DNA of 64,000 bases from Deefgea chitinilytica (GCF_016881405.1 NZ_WOFE01000001.1:682001-746000), one strand, 5' to 3'; counted from the stretch's first letter, positions 50,961 to 61,788 are shown. The notes: generated by a model from the sequence alone, not told the origin. Numbers and translations are program-made.

Positions 50961-52352
50961 ATGACTAAAACGCCATTTTCTGCTTTAAATTTGCCAGCCG
51001 AAATGCTCGACAATCTCGCATCGCTCGGTTTTGAAGCGATGACCCCGATTCAAGCGGCAAGTTTGCCGATTTTGCTCGAAGGGGGCGATATTATTGCCAA
51101 GGCCAAAACGGGCAGTGGCAAAACGGCAGCGTTTGGTATTCCTTTGCTGCAAAAACTCAATATTAATTTGCACCGCGTGCAGGCTTTAGTGCTGTGCCCG
51201 ACCCGCGAATTGGCCGATCAGGTTAGTAAAGACTTGCGTCGCCTTGGTCGCCATTTGCCGAATTTGAAAATCCTGACTTTATGCGGTGGTACGCCGCTAA
51301 CCCCGCAAGCTGCATCGCTCGCGCATGGTGCGCACGTGGTCGTCGGTACGCCGGGGCGAATTCAGGATCATTTGCATAAGAACACGCTGATTGTGAAGCA
51401 GGTCAGTACCTTGGTGCTGGACGAGGCTGATCGAATGCTTGATATGGGCTTTGGTGGCGAAGTGCAGGATGTGATTGATTTCTTGCCAAAATGGCGACAA
51501 ACCATGCTTTTTTCGGCAACGTATCCAGAAGGGATTCGCAAATTATCGGCATCAATTCAACGCTCACCGACTGAAGTGACCGTCGAATCTTTGCACGATC
51601 AAGTGTATATCGAGCAGCAGCTCTTTTTAGTCAAAGACAATGGCGAAAAAGCGGATTTGCTCAAACGCATTTTCGCGCATCATCAACCCGCATCGAGCGT
51701 GGTGTTTTGTAATACGCGCCAAGATTGCATGGAGTTGGCGCGTAGTTTGCAAGACGATGGTTTTGATGCGATTGAATTGCATGGTGAACTCGAACAGCGT
51801 GACCGCGATTTAACCTTGGTGAAATTCGCCAACGGTAGTTGCCCAATTTTAGTGGCAACCGATATGGCGGCGCGTGGTTTGGATATTAAAGACTTGGCTG
51901 CAGTCGTGAATTACGAATTGCCCTACGATCCTGAAGTTTACGTGCACCGGATTGGTCGTACCGGCCGCGCGGGTAAAAAAGGCTTGGCGTTTAGCTTGGT
52001 GTCGCCGTCGCAAGTCAAGCGCCAACGTACGATTGAAGAATACCTTGAACAGCCGATTCCTACGGGTAAAGAGGCTGAATTGAGAGTGAACGGTGATTTT
52101 GCCTTGCCAGCCAAAATGGCGACACTGTGTTTTGATGCGGGGCGAAAACATAAAATTCGTCCGGGTGATGTCGTTGGCGCTTTAACGGGGGATGGCGGTA
52201 TTCCGAATGAGGCGATTGGTAAGATTGATTTGTTTGAATTTAGGACTTATGTCGCGGTTCAATTGCAATACACCGCGCAAGTTTTAACGCGACTTGGTAA
52301 TGACAAAGGCAGGCTCAAAGGCAAACCGGTTAAAGTACAAAAAGTTGATTAA
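50961..52352 (+). CDS. dbpA: ATP-dependent RNA helicase DbpA
   Basis: 463 residues, DEAD-box helicase acting in 50S ribosome assembly. Q motif in LGFEAMTPIQAASLP, Walker A AKTGSGKT (about 54-61), DEAD at about 155 in LVLDEADRMLDMGF, SAT and HRIGRTGRAG. The C-terminal DbpA RNA-binding domain (KIRPGDVVGALTGDGGIP) binds hairpin 92 of 23S rRNA and sets it apart from other DEAD-box proteins. Confidence 0.96.
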   Translation: MTKTPFSALNLPAEMLDNLASLGFEAMTPIQAASLPILLEGGDIIAKAKTGSGKTAAFGIPLLQKLNINLHRVQALVLCPTRELADQVSKDLRRLGRHLPNLKILTLCGGTPLTPQAASLAHGAHVVVGTPGRIQDHLHKNTLIVKQVSTLVLDEADRMLDMGFGGEVQDVIDFLPKWRQTMLFSATYPEGIRKLSASIQRSPTEVTVESLHDQVYIEQQLFLVKDNGEKADLLKRIFAHHQPASSVVFCNTRQDCMELARSLQDDGFDAIELHGELEQRDRDLTLVKFANGSCPILVATDMAARGLDIKDLAAVVNYELPYDPEVYVHRIGRTGRAGKKGLAFSLVSPSQVKRQRTIEEYLEQPIPTGKEAELRVNGDFALPAKMATLCFDAGRKHKIRPGDVVGALTGDGGIPNEAIGKIDLFEFRTYVAVQLQYTAQVLTRLGNDKGRLKGKPVKVQKVD

Positions 52353-52429
52353 CTTACTTTTTAAAAGCAACAGCTTGAATTCACGAATGGCAAGAAAAAC
52401 AAGTTGGATTTGTTGAATTCAATCGCAAA

Positions 52430-52534
52430 ATGCACTTCAGGCGGCTTTGCCAAGTTATTTTGGCTTTTGCTCGTGTTTTTTTGTGGGTTTTAGGCTTTTT
52501 GCTGATGTATGTGACGCTAAGTTTTGAAGAATAA
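52430..52534 (+). CDS. Possible 34-residue membrane miniprotein
   Basis: An ATG at 52430 opens 34 codons giving one long hydrophobic segment with basic residues first (MHFRRLCQVILAFARVFL) and a short acidic end (SFEE). It fills the gap between dbpA and the DUF445 gene. No Shine-Dalgarno is visible, so this may be chance. Confidence 0.25.
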   Translation: MHFRRLCQVILAFARVFLWVLGFLLMYVTLSFEE

Positions 52535-52585
52535 AGCTTATCGTTATATACATAACTAGATCGTCATTTGGTATTGAGGAATTCA

Positions 52586-53869
52586 ATGTCAAGTAATTCG
52601 CCCCTCATCCGCCCCTATGATCTCAAACTGCAGCGTTTAAATCAGCATAAGCGCCGCGCCACAGCGCTGTTGGTATTGATGCTGATCATTATGCTGGTGG
52701 CGGGTTACTATCGGCGGGAGTTTCCGCTGCTTGGCTATGTTGTTGCATTTGCCGAGGCCGCACTGGTTGGTGGCTTGGCCGATTGGTTTGCCGTGACTGC
52801 ATTATTTCGCCATCCACTCAATTTACCGATCCCGCACACGGCGATTATTCCCAAAAACAAACATCGCATTGCTGATAGCCTCGGTGAATTTATAGAAACG
52901 CATTTTTTATCGAGTGAGCGCATCATGGCTAAGGTTCGCGAATTCAATCCCGCGCTGCGTTTGGGGCTGTGGCTGCAACAGTCAGATAACAGTAAGGCGG
53001 CAGCGGATCAAGTGGCGCGTTTGCTTGATTTTGTGCTGCAAAGCTTAACTGAGCCAGCCATGGTGCAGCGTTTGCGCGAATTAATGCGCCAACAATTGAG
53101 CCAGATCGATTTAGTTAAGCCTGCCGGTGAAATTTTTGCGGTGATCCGTCAAAGTGGTCAGCACCAAGCCTTGCTCGACGCCGTGTTAGCGCATCTAGAT
53201 GCCGAGCTGCAAAAACCCGCGTTGCAGCAGCATGTCGCCAGTATTATTGCTGCCGAATTTGATTATTTGCGCTGGATCTCGCTCGATGAAGCAGGCGGCC
53301 GTTATATGGCGCGTAAATTAGTGCACGCAGCAGGGCGCGAAGTGCAGCAAATGCGTGAAATGGCGGATCACCCACTGCGCGCTCATTTTGATGTCGCTTT
53401 GGCCGATTTGCAGCAGCGTCTTGTTCATGACGAAACATTGCAACAGCAACTTAAAACGACACAAGCCCATTTGTTGGCACAGCCGACTTTGTTGAATGCC
53501 ATCGATGGCATGTGGGCTCGGGTGGTGGCATGGCTGGCCGATGATCTGGCGACACAAGACTCGGTGCTGCGTAGCAAATTAGCCAATAGCTTGCAGCATT
53601 TTGGTTTGCGTTTAGCGAATGACGCGGTATTGGCCGACTGGCTTAATCGTCATGCTCGAGTGGCAGCAGGGCAATTGGTCAAAAAATATCGCCGCCAGAT
53701 TGGTCAATTTATCGCCGAGCAGCTTAAAGCGTGGGATGACGCGGTGATGGTTGAGCGGCTTGAGGTCAATGTTGGGGTCGATCTGCAATTTGTGCGGCTC
53801 AATGGCACGCTGGTGGGCGGCTTGATTGGCCTTTGCTTGTATAGCTTGCACCAAATTATCATGCTGTAG
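52586..53869 (+). CDS. DUF445 (YjiN-like) membrane protein
   Basis: 427 residues. An N-terminal hydrophobic hairpin (about 24-65, with VVAFAEAALVGGLADWFAVTALFRHPL) is the DUF445 hallmark. A long helical cytosolic or periplasmic region follows, with a final membrane segment (LVGGLIGLCLYSLHQIIML). GAGGA lies before the ATG at 52586. Function is unknown. Confidence 0.9.
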   Translation: MSSNSPLIRPYDLKLQRLNQHKRRATALLVLMLIIMLVAGYYRREFPLLGYVVAFAEAALVGGLADWFAVTALFRHPLNLPIPHTAIIPKNKHRIADSLGEFIETHFLSSERIMAKVREFNPALRLGLWLQQSDNSKAAADQVARLLDFVLQSLTEPAMVQRLRELMRQQLSQIDLVKPAGEIFAVIRQSGQHQALLDAVLAHLDAELQKPALQQHVASIIAAEFDYLRWISLDEAGGRYMARKLVHAAGREVQQMREMADHPLRAHFDVALADLQQRLVHDETLQQQLKTTQAHLLAQPTLLNAIDGMWARVVAWLADDLATQDSVLRSKLANSLQHFGLRLANDAVLADWLNRHARVAAGQLVKKYRRQIGQFIAEQLKAWDDAVMVERLEVNVGVDLQFVRLNGTLVGGLIGLCLYSLHQIIML

Positions 53870-54011
53870 TGCTTATCGATCTTCTTTTTTAAGAGCAATT
53901 TTATTGATTGGGCATATTGAGTTCTTGTGAATTTGAGTGCTATCTCCATCTAAGCAAAGGTGAATGATGAGTAGAAAATCCCCTTTGATTCAATCCACTG
54001 GAGAACTTCGT

Positions 54012-55082
54012 ATGTTGTTTGAGCCTTTAAAACACCCCCGTTTGGCCTTGCAAAATCGTATCGTGATGGCTCCGCTCACGCGCAGTCGTGCGATAGACAA
54101 TATCCCCAACCCAATCATGGCGGATTACTACGGTCAACGTGCTGGAGCGGGTTTAATCATTACCGAGGGCACCTCGACATCACCCGATGGTTTAGGTTAT
54201 GCCCGTATCCCCGGAATTTTTAATGCTGAGCAAGTCGCAGGCTGGAAGTTGGTCACGGATGCAGTGCATCGCGGTGGCGCGAAGATTTTCGTTCAATTAA
54301 TGCATTGTGGACGAGTCACTGGCGCGGCAAATTTACCTGCGGGCGCTCGCGCGGTTGGCCCGGTGGCCAAAGCGCTAGAGGGGGAAATCTATACCGATGT
54401 GGCCGGTATGCAGCCGCATGTCGTTCCACATGCTTTAAACGAGGCGGAAATCCCTGCTGTGATTGCTGAGTATGTGAATGCGGCAAAATTAGCGATTGAG
54501 GCGGGTTTTGATGGAATTGAATTGCACGCGGCAAATGGTTATTTGCTGGAGCAATTTTTAAATGCCAACGTCAATACGCGTACTGATGGTTATGGCGGCA
54601 GCGCGGCAGCACGAAATCGTATCGTGCTCGAAACGGCGCAGGCTTGCGTTGCTGCAATTGGCGCAGACAAGGTTGGTATTCGTATTTCGCCATACGGGGT
54701 ATTTAATGCTACTGGAGAGTTTGAAGGAATTGCAGAGCAATACCTTGACTTAGTACGCGGTTTTTCAGATATCGGTTTAGTGTATTTACATTTAGTCGAT
54801 CATTCGGCAATGGGCGCGCCGATTGTGCCTGCCGCGTTTAAAGCCGATTTACGTGCGGCATTCACTGGATTATTTATTGCATCAGGTGGTTTTGATGCGA
54901 CAACGGCAGAGGCAGCGCTTGCAGCTGGGCAAGGTGATTTAATTGCGTTTGGTCGTCCGTTTATCAGTAATCCGGACTTGCCGCGCCGCTTGCAAAATGG
55001 ACTACCTTTAGCTGAGCCCGATGCGAATACGTTCTATACGCCAGGCCCAGTTGGTTATACCGATTATCCTGCTGCGGCATGA
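54012..55082 (+). CDS. Old Yellow Enzyme family alkene reductase (NemA-like)
   Basis: 356 residues, FMN-dependent reductase of activated alkenes, nitro compounds or N-ethylmaleimide. Opening LFEPLKHPRLALQNRIVMAPLTRSRA, active-site region FDGIELHAANGYLLEQFL and C-terminal GRPFISNPDLPRRL are typical. ATG 54012 has GGAGAA upstream; 16 codons earlier the frame could also open but lacks family similarity. Monocistronic, with a terminator 19 bases later. Confidence 0.93.
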   Translation: MLFEPLKHPRLALQNRIVMAPLTRSRAIDNIPNPIMADYYGQRAGAGLIITEGTSTSPDGLGYARIPGIFNAEQVAGWKLVTDAVHRGGAKIFVQLMHCGRVTGAANLPAGARAVGPVAKALEGEIYTDVAGMQPHVVPHALNEAEIPAVIAEYVNAAKLAIEAGFDGIELHAANGYLLEQFLNANVNTRTDGYGGSAAARNRIVLETAQACVAAIGADKVGIRISPYGVFNATGEFEGIAEQYLDLVRGFSDIGLVYLHLVDHSAMGAPIVPAAFKADLRAAFTGLFIASGGFDATTAEAALAAGQGDLIAFGRPFISNPDLPRRLQNGLPLAEPDANTFYTPGPVGYTDYPAAA

Positions 55083-55100
55083 TTTGACTCAACCTTTCAA

Positions 55101-55127
55101 AAAGCCAATCTGTGGATTGGCTTTTTT
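55101..55127 (+). terminator. Intrinsic terminator after alkene reductase
   Basis: AAAGCCAATC (55101-55110) and GATTGGCTTT (55115-55124), perfect 10-bp stem, TGTG loop, T-run after. Confidence 0.9.
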
Positions 55128-55197
55128 ACTTGGCACTGATAAAAAAGCGATTTTCTTGCTTGCCATTCTTGGGACTTATAACGATAATCCCGCACGT

Positions 55198-55440
55198 ACA
55201 GCAGGAGAGTGTGATTTTTACCATTTTGTTGATTTAAATCACCACCGAAGGCGCAAATGCACCCGCAAATCGCTCAGGTATCAGGGACTGCTTGCAAGGA
55301 TGCGACAAAATTGCACTGTGTTATTGGTGCTATTTGTTGAATTCACAAACTCTGGAGAGCGGTGTTTCATCTTGAGACATCCACCGAAGGGCTCAACAAT
55401 CACGGCGTGATTGGAAAATCTCAGGTGTCAGGACAGAGGG
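55198..55440 (+). ncRNA. Tandem glycine riboswitch
   Basis: Two aptamers in series. The first runs from GCAGGAGAGTG (55201) through CACCGAAGGCGCAAATGC to CAGGTATCAGGGACTGC (about 55291). The second runs from CTCTGGAGAGCGG (55350) through CCACCGAAGGGCTCAACAA to CTCAGGTGTCAGGACAGAGG (about 55438). Both carry the glycine-aptamer core GGAGAG...CACCGAAGG...CAGG. It controls the gcv genes that break down glycine. A CCGCTA/TAGCGG hairpin just after (55449-55470) may be the expression platform. Confidence 0.93.
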
Positions 55441-55497
55441 GTGTTGCCCGCTAAGCCACAAGCTAGCGGTCTTAGAGGGATATACCTTGAGAGCCCC

Positions 55498-56601
55498 ATG
55501 ACTTCGCCAAAAACCACACCATTATACGAATGCCACCTTGCCGCCAACGCTAAAATCGTTGATTTTGCTGGCTGGTCTATGCCGATTCATTACGGCTCAC
55601 AACTCAAAGAACACGAAATCGTCCGTGCCGACGCTGGCATGTTCGACGTATCGCATATGTGCGTGCTCGATATTACGGGCGCGGATGCCAAATCCTTTTT
55701 GCGTGGCCTGATTGCGAACGACGTTGAACGTCTGGCGTTTGAAGGTAAAGCGCTGTATTCGGGTATGTTGACACCTGAAGGTACCGTCATCGATGATTTG
55801 ATCGTTTACTTGACCCATTACGGCTACCGTGTCGTGGTGAATGCGGGTACAGCGGATAAAGACATCGCTTGGATGCTTAAGCAAGCGCAAGGTCAAGATG
55901 TACAAATCCATGTGCGCCGCGAATTAGCGATGATTGCGGTGCAAGGCCCGAACGCGATTGAAAAAGCGTGCAAAGTGATTCACGAAGAGTGGGAAGCCAC
56001 CGTGAAAGCGCTGAAAGTATTCCAAGGTTTTCCATTTGGCGCGATTGAAGACGGCTGGTTTATTGCTCGCACGGGTTACACCGGTGAAGATGGGCTAGAA
56101 ATTATGTTGCCCGCCGAAGAAGCGCCGTTGTTCTGGAAAGCCTTGCTTAGTGTTGGTGTTGCACCAATCGGCTTGGGCGCGCGCGATACATTGCGTCTTG
56201 AAGCGGGTATGAATTTGTACGGCCACGACATGGATGAAAGCATTTCGCCGTTGGAAGCTGGCATGGGTTGGACTATTGCGTGGGAGCCAGTGGATCGCGA
56301 TTTCATCGGCCGCAAAGCACTTGAGGTGCAACGCGCGGCCGGCGTAGCAATGAAGCAAGTTGGCTTGGTGCTCGAAGGTCGGGGCGTGTTACGCGAAGGT
56401 CAAATTGTTGAGGTGGCCGGTGTGGGTCAAGGCGTCATTACCAGTGGCACTTTTTCGCCTACACTCAAACATTCTGTCGCGATCGCTCGGGTTCCGGCGG
56501 CGACCGGAGACACTGCTCAAGTAGATTTGCGCGGTACCTTGACCGATGTTCGCGTCGTGAAAATGCCATTTGTACGCAACGGTAAAAAAGTGTTTCAGTG
56601 A
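55498..56601 (+). CDS. gcvT: Glycine cleavage system aminomethyltransferase T
   Basis: 367 residues. Transfers the methylene group from the lipoyl H-protein intermediate to tetrahydrofolate and releases ammonia. [27 protein letters not shown] and [15 protein letters not shown] segments are typical. ATG 55498 with GAGAG upstream is preferred; an in-frame ATG at 55411 lies inside the riboswitch. Confidence 0.95.
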   Translation: MTSPKTTPLYECHLAANAKIVDFAGWSMPIHYGSQLKEHEIVRADAGMFDVSHMCVLDITGADAKSFLRGLIANDVERLAFEGKALYSGMLTPEGTVIDDLIVYLTHYGYRVVVNAGTADKDIAWMLKQAQGQDVQIHVRRELAMIAVQGPNAIEKACKVIHEEWEATVKALKVFQGFPFGAIEDGWFIARTGYTGEDGLEIMLPAEEAPLFWKALLSVGVAPIGLGARDTLRLEAGMNLYGHDMDESISPLEAGMGWTIAWEPVDRDFIGRKALEVQRAAGVAMKQVGLVLEGRGVLREGQIVEVAGVGQGVITSGTFSPTLKHSVAIARVPAATGDTAQVDLRGTLTDVRVVKMPFVRNGKKVFQ

Positions 56602-56711
56602 GGAGTGAGGCGTGAGGAGTGAGGTGTAGCACCTCGCTTTGCTCACGCAAATGCTTCCTCTCTAAATTTAAATTGGTCGGTGCTGAGTTTTTACCCCTCA
56701 CACCTCACCCC
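56598..56711. repeat. GTGAGGAGTGAGG repeats with inverted copies between gcvT and gcvH
   Basis: GTGAGGAGTGAGG at 56598-56610 and 56612-56624 (14-base period), a GAGGTG-TAG-CACCTC hairpin at 56621-56635, and the inverted CCTCACACCTCACCCC-type run at 56695-56711. It resembles the dispersed palindromic repeats of betaproteobacteria. It starts inside the gcvT stop codon and could act on mRNA stability within the operon. Confidence 0.65.
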
Positions 56712-56735
56712 TAACACCTTACAGGAATCAAAATC

Positions 56736-57122
56736 ATGAGCAATATTCCAGCAGAACTCAAATATGTTAACAGCCATGAATGGTTGCGCTTAGAAGCCGA
56801 CGGCACGGTAACCATCGGTATTACTGATCACGCCCAAGAATTGCTCGGTGACATCGTTTTTGTTGAATTGCCGCAAGTGGGCGACGAGTTGGCCGCCGAA
56901 GCGACTGCAGGTGTGGTTGAGTCTGTAAAAGCAGCATCAGATGTGTACGCGCCGATCGCTGGTGAAGTGGTGGCGATCAATGATGAACTGACTAGCGCGC
57001 CAGAATTGGCCAATTCTGATCCGTACGGCGCGGCGTGGTTCTTCCGCGTGAAGCCTGCTGATGTATCAGTGCTCGAAGGTTTGTTGAGCGCTGAGCAATA
57101 CGCGAAAGAAATCGGCGTATAA
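56736..57122 (+). CDS. gcvH: Glycine cleavage system H protein
   Basis: 128 residues, the lipoylated shuttle between P, T and L proteins. The lipoyl lysine is K65 in [15 protein letters not shown] 134-base repeat-bearing gap separates it from gcvT. Confidence 0.97.
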   Translation: MSNIPAELKYVNSHEWLRLEADGTVTIGITDHAQELLGDIVFVELPQVGDELAAEATAGVVESVKAASDVYAPIAGEVVAINDELTSAPELANSDPYGAAWFFRVKPADVSVLEGLLSAEQYAKEIGV

Positions 57123-57217
57123 GCGTTGCTTCAATTACATTGAGCGTTGCATGGATAGGGGCGGCTAAGCCGCCCTTATCTTGTTTAGGCGATTGCCGCC
57201 TCTGATTGGATTTAATT

Positions 57218-60085
57218 ATGTCTCTGCATACTCTGTTTAATCACGACGAATTTGTTGCTCGTCATATCGGCCCGAACGCAGCAGATCAAGCTGCAATGTT
57301 GGCTGAAATTGGTGCAAATTCAATCGAAGATTTAGTTGCCCAAACTATTCCTGACAATATTCGTTTCAAACAGCCCTTGCCCTTGCCTGCCGCGGTCAGC
57401 GAAGTTGAGGCCTTGGCGAAATTGCGCCAAATCGCGGATAAGAACATTATCAAGAAAAGTTTTATTGGCTTGGGTTACTACCCCAACATCACGCCGGGCG
57501 TGATTTTGCGTAATGTGCTGGAAAATCCAGGCTGGTATACGGCCTACACGCCATACCAAGCTGAAATCGCCCAAGGTCGATTGCAAGCATTGCTGAACTA
57601 CCAGCAAATGGTCATCGACCTCACTGGCCTTGATTTGGCCAATGCCTCGCTACTGGATGAAGCGACTGCCGCTGCGGAAGCAATGGCGATGGCGCGCCGG
57701 ATTTCTAAGGTGAAGACTGAGAAATTCTTTGTTGATGCACAGGTATTGCCACAGACCCTTGATGTAGTAAAGACCCGAGCGAAATACTTCGGTTTTGAGT
57801 TGGTAATTGGCGCGGCGACAGCAGCAGGCGATGATGATTATTTTGGTGCCTTGTTGCAATATCCGGGCGCGGATGGCGCGATCATTGATTTGAGTGCGCC
57901 GATTGCAGCGCTGAAGGCACGTGGTGGTGTGGCGATTGTGGCTGCAGATCTCTTGTCGCTCGCTTTGCTCAAATCACCGGCTGAACTCGGTGCGGATGTG
58001 GCGATTGGTACGACACAACGTTTTGGTATTCCAATGGGCTTTGGCGGCCCACACGCTGCGTATTTTGCATTTAAAGATGATATGAAGCGCTCGGCACCGG
58101 GCCGGATTATCGGCGTGTCGATTGATGCCAAAGGCAAAACGGCACTCCGTATGGCTCTGCAAACGCGTGAGCAACATATTCGCCGCGAAAAAGCCAATTC
58201 AAATATTTGTACTTCTCAGGTCTTGCTGGCCAATATGGCGGGTATGTATGCGGTTTATCACGGCCCAGCAGGTATTAAACGCATTGCTGAACGTACGCAT
58301 CGCTTGGCGAGTATTTTCGCGCAAGGCGTTCGTGCTTCCGGTGGAAAAATTGTTCACGATACCTTCTTTGATACGGTGCAAGTGAATACGGGCGCGCAAA
58401 CCGCGGCAATCTATGCCGCTGCACTGGCAGCGGGCTACAACTTGTTGCAAGTATCAGATTCTGTTCTCAGCGTGGCATTCCATGAGGCGGCAACGGAAGT
58501 TGATTTGGCGACTCTGTTGCAATTGTTTACTGGCAAATCGCCTGATTTGGCGGCGCTTGATGCTGCAACTTCAGCGGTGATTCCAGCAGTATTGCAACGT
58601 ACGTCGGCGTATTTGACGCATCCGGTATTTAATAGCTACCACACCGAACACGAAATGCTGCGTTACCTCAAACGCCTCGAAAATCGTGATTTGGCGATGA
58701 ATCATTCGATGATTTCTTTGGGTAGCTGCACGATGAAGCTGAACGCCACCAGTGAAATGATTCCGGTGACATGGGCTGAGTTTGGCAATATCCATCCGTT
58801 TGCACCCAAAGATCAAACCCAAGGTTATTTTGAGATGATCAATGGCTTGGCCGATCAACTTAAAGCGATTACTGGATTTGACGCGATTTGCATGCAGCCA
58901 AACTCAGGCGCTCAGGGCGAGTACGCTGGTTTGCTCGCGATTCGTCGCTTCCACGACAGCCGTGGCGATGTGCATCGTGATATCTGCTTGATTCCAAAAT
59001 CAGCGCACGGTACCAATCCAGCTACCGCGCAAATGATGAATATGAAAGTGGTCGTCGTTGATTGCGATGAAAGCGGGAATGTTGATTTAGCTGACTTGAA
59101 AGCGAAAGCTCAGTTGCATGGTGCGAATTTAGCTGCGCTGATGCTGACTTATCCATCGACGCATGGCGTGTTTGAAACTGCGGTCAAGGAAATCTGCGCG
59201 ACGGTGCATCAGTTCGGTGGCCAAGTGTATATGGATGGTGCGAATTTGAATGCACAAGTGGGCTTAACGCGCCCAGCAGAGATCGGTGCCGACGTGAGCC
59301 ATATGAATCTGCACAAAACCTTCTGCATTCCACACGGCGGCGGCGGCCCGGGTATGGGGCCGATTGGCATGAAAGCGCATTTAGCGCCATTTATGTCTAA
59401 CCATGCGGTAGCGAATATTGATCAAGGTGACGCGAGCGTTGCACAAGGGCAGTCGGCGGTATCGGCTGCGCCATTTGGCTCTGCATCGATTTTGCCGATT
59501 TCGTGGATGTATATCACGATGATGGGAGCAGCAGGCGTGAAGCACTCTACTGAGATCGCTTTGCTCAATGCTAACTATGTGATGAAGAAACTTTCAGCGC
59601 ATTATCCGGTGCTCTATACCGGCGTAAATGGCCGTGTCGCGCATGAATGCATTATCGATATTCGCCCACTCAAAGCAGCGAGCGGCATTACCGAAGTCGA
59701 TATTGCAAAACGCCTGATGGACTATGGCTTCCACGCGCCAACGATGAGCTTCCCTGTGGCTGGCACTTTGATGATTGAGCCAACTGAATCAGAGTCAAAA
59801 GCGGAGCTGGATCGCTTTATCGCGGCGATGGTGAGTATTCGTCAAGAAGTTGCCAAGGTAGAAAGTGGTGTTTGGCCAGCGGATAACAATCCATTGAAAA
59901 ACGCACCACATAGCAAAAACGACATCGCAGGCGATTGGGATCGTGCTTACACGCGTGAAGAGGCGTTCTTCCCGCTGCCGTACGTACTGGAAAATAAATT
60001 CTGGCCATCAGTCAATCGCATCGATGATGTGTACGGCGACCGTAATTTGATTTGTTCATGCCCGAGTATGGATGAATATAATTAA
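57218..60085 (+). CDS. gcvP: Glycine dehydrogenase (decarboxylating) P protein
   Basis: 955 residues, single-chain type. Decarboxylates glycine with pyridoxal phosphate and loads the aminomethyl group on Gcv[20 protein letters not shown] at the start, the glycine-rich stretch [11 protein letters not shown] and the PLP lysine in [11 protein letters not shown] (about 699) are visible. ATG 57218 is preferred over a TTG at 57206. Last gene of the operon; terminator follows. The L protein is not in the window. Confidence 0.96.
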   Translation: MSLHTLFNHDEFVARHIGPNAADQAAMLAEIGANSIEDLVAQTIPDNIRFKQPLPLPAAVSEVEALAKLRQIADKNIIKKSFIGLGYYPNITPGVILRNVLENPGWYTAYTPYQAEIAQGRLQALLNYQQMVIDLTGLDLANASLLDEATAAAEAMAMARRISKVKTEKFFVDAQVLPQTLDVVKTRAKYFGFELVIGAATAAGDDDYFGALLQYPGADGAIIDLSAPIAALKARGGVAIVAADLLSLALLKSPAELGADVAIGTTQRFGIPMGFGGPHAAYFAFKDDMKRSAPGRIIGVSIDAKGKTALRMALQTREQHIRREKANSNICTSQVLLANMAGMYAVYHGPAGIKRIAERTHRLASIFAQGVRASGGKIVHDTFFDTVQVNTGAQTAAIYAAALAAGYNLLQVSDSVLSVAFHEAATEVDLATLLQLFTGKSPDLAALDAATSAVIPAVLQRTSAYLTHPVFNSYHTEHEMLRYLKRLENRDLAMNHSMISLGSCTMKLNATSEMIPVTWAEFGNIHPFAPKDQTQGYFEMINGLADQLKAITGFDAICMQPNSGAQGEYAGLLAIRRFHDSRGDVHRDICLIPKSAHGTNPATAQMMNMKVVVVDCDESGNVDLADLKAKAQLHGANLAALMLTYPSTHGVFETAVKEICATVHQFGGQVYMDGANLNAQVGLTRPAEIGADVSHMNLHKTFCIPHGGGGPGMGPIGMKAHLAPFMSNHAVANIDQGDASVAQGQSAVSAAPFGSASILPISWMYITMMGAAGVKHSTEIALLNANYVMKKLSAHYPVLYTGVNGRVAHECIIDIRPLKAASGITEVDIAKRLMDYGFHAPTMSFPVAGTLMIEPTESESKAELDRFIAAMVSIRQEVAKVESGVWPADNNPLKNAPHSKNDIAGDWDRAYTREEAFFPLPYVLENKFWPSVNRIDDVYGDRNLICSCPSMDEYN

Positions 60086-60112
60086 GCGTTTCGTTTTTGT
60101 AATCTAAAAAAT

Positions 60113-60157
60113 ACCCCAACACTCAGCGTTAAGCGCTTACTGTTGGGGTGTTTTTTT
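60113..60157 (+). terminator. Intrinsic terminator after gcvP
   Basis: ACCCCAACA (60113-60121) and TGTTGGGGT (60141-60149) form a 9-bp stem with an inner AGCG/CGCT pairing, then G and seven T's. Confidence 0.9.
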
Positions 60158-60167
60158 ATATAACAAA

Positions 60168-60839
60168 TTAACCGGGTAATTCGGTGATTTGGATGATTTG
60201 AATATAGCCACTTTTCATTTTTAAGTAGCCATTGTCTTCCCATTGACTGAGCTGTTTGTTGACGCTTTCTCTGGACGCACCGACGAAATTGGCCAGATCT
60301 TGCTGAGTCATTTTTAGGTCGATTCTAACGCCATCCTGATTGGTTTCGCCGTGGTTGCGTGCGAGCTGGCGCAGAACTTTGGCGAGTCGTTGAGGTAGCG
60401 GCAAAAATAGCGTGTCTTGCACCAAATCATTCGCACTGCGTAGTCGTTCGCATAGGCTGGTTATGAGTGAGCGCATAACGTGTGGATGGTGCGCCAGATA
60501 TTGATCTACTGCGCTGCGGTGTAAAACCAGTAACTCACCATCTTCAAGAGCTTCCACACTGGCGTTGCGGGGCGCGCCATCTAGCATGGCGAGTTCGCCA
60601 AAAATTTCTCCGCCTTCCAGTATCGCCAGATTAATTTCACGACCATCATTATTGCTGCGTGTCACTTTGAGTCGACCGTGCACGACGGCATACATTTCAT
60701 CACCGCGGCTGCCTTGTTCGATGATGATTTGCTTCGCTACAAAATGCCGCACATGCGCGTGTTTGGCGAGTGTTTCTAGCTCTGAGGGCGTCAGTTGGCA
60801 AAACAAACTGCTGCCGGAAAGTAACTTCGCTTTATCCAT
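60168..60839 (-). CDS. CRP/FNR-family transcriptional regulator
   Basis: 223 residues. A cyclic-nucleotide-binding beta barrel with phosphate-binding cassette FGELAMLDGAPRNASV (about 80-95) and a C-terminal winged helix with TQQDLANFVGASRESVNKQL recognition region. No N-terminal cysteine cluster, so it is not the oxygen sensor for the ccoN promoter. The cassette arginine makes cyclic nucleotide binding plausible. Lies 17 bases downstream of xthA. Confidence 0.9.
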   Translation of the reverse strand: MDKAKLLSGSSLFCQLTPSELETLAKHAHVRHFVAKQIIIEQGSRGDEMYAVVHGRLKVTRSNNDGREINLAILEGGEIFGELAMLDGAPRNASVEALEDGELLVLHRSAVDQYLAHHPHVMRSLITSLCERLRSANDLVQDTLFLPLPQRLAKVLRQLARNHGETNQDGVRIDLKMTQQDLANFVGASRESVNKQLSQWEDNGYLKMKSGYIQIIQITELPG

Positions 60840-60856
60840 TGGGCTGCCTTTCGGGA

Positions 60857-61624
60857 TTACAGAATGGTTGCAATGACAGGGGTGTGATCCGAGGGACGTT
60901 CATGTTTTCTGGGCTCAACGTCAATTTCGCAAGCGCTGCACTGAGCGGCAAGCGCTGATGATAGCAGGATATGGTCAATCCTTAAGCCTGCGTTTTTCTT
61001 GAATGAAAAACCACGATAATCCCACCAGCTAAATGATTTTTCCGCCTGCTCAAACAATCTAAAACTATCAACGAGGCCCAATTGGATGAATTCATTAAAA
61101 AAGTTGCGCTCTGCGGGTGAGACTAAAACGCCACCTTCCCATTTTTTTATGTCGTGTACATCGCGATCTTCGGGGGCAATATTGTAGTCGCCTAAGAGTG
61201 CGAGTTTGGGGTGTTGCTGTAATTCTTGCGCGATAAACTCTTTCAGCGCCGCTAACCAAGCTAGTTTGTAAGGGAATTTCTCTGAGTCAAGTGACTGTCC
61301 ATTCGGAATATACACATCGACTAAACGAATGCCGTTGATGGTGGCGGCAAGTACGCGTTTTTGTGGGTCTGCAAAACCCGGGATATTAATAATGACGTCT
61401 TCAATCGGTGCGCGAGCAATAATCGCGACGCCGTTATAGGTCTTTTGTCCAGCAAAAACCACATGAAAGCCGGCGGCTTCAATTTCTGCTTGCGGAAAGG
61501 TTGGATCGTCCATTTTGGTTTCTTGCAAACATAGTGCGGTGATGTCGCTGTGTTCTGCAAGCCAATCAAGTACTTGGGGTAGGCGTACTTTAAGGGAGTT
61601 GACGTTCCAAGTGGCAAATTTCAT
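60857..61624 (-). CDS. xthA: Exodeoxyribonuclease III (XthA)
   Basis: 255 residues, metal-dependent AP endonuclease and 3'-5' exonuclease of base-excision repair. MKFATWNVNSLKVRLPQVLDWL, LQETKMDD, the DYNIAPEDRDVHD metal-site segment and the C-terminal RPSDHTPVIA motif are present. Co-directional with the CRP-like gene. Confidence 0.96.
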   Translation of the reverse strand: MKFATWNVNSLKVRLPQVLDWLAEHSDITALCLQETKMDDPTFPQAEIEAAGFHVVFAGQKTYNGVAIIARAPIEDVIINIPGFADPQKRVLAATINGIRLVDVYIPNGQSLDSEKFPYKLAWLAALKEFIAQELQQHPKLALLGDYNIAPEDRDVHDIKKWEGGVLVSPAERNFFNEFIQLGLVDSFRLFEQAEKSFSWWDYRGFSFKKNAGLRIDHILLSSALAAQCSACEIDVEPRKHERPSDHTPVIATIL

Positions 61625-61788
61625 GTTGAAGCAGTTTCCAATTTATTTAATTCTTCAATCAAATCTTACATAAAATCGTGTCAGGAGCATGAGTTTATCT
61701 TGCTTAGATTAAATATGTAAGCATCATAGTGCTTGAGTTCACAGCAGGTGATCGCAATGATTGCTTTTTCATTCCAATTTGAAATAGC

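Noticed and set aside
55411-55497. Earlier in-frame ATG for gcvT, adding 29 residues
   Set aside because: Lies within the second glycine aptamer and is not part of the GcvT family sequence.
60168-60839. CRP-family gene as the oxygen regulator of the ccoN promoter
   Set aside because: It lacks the cysteine cluster that FNR/ANR needs for its iron-sulfur centre.
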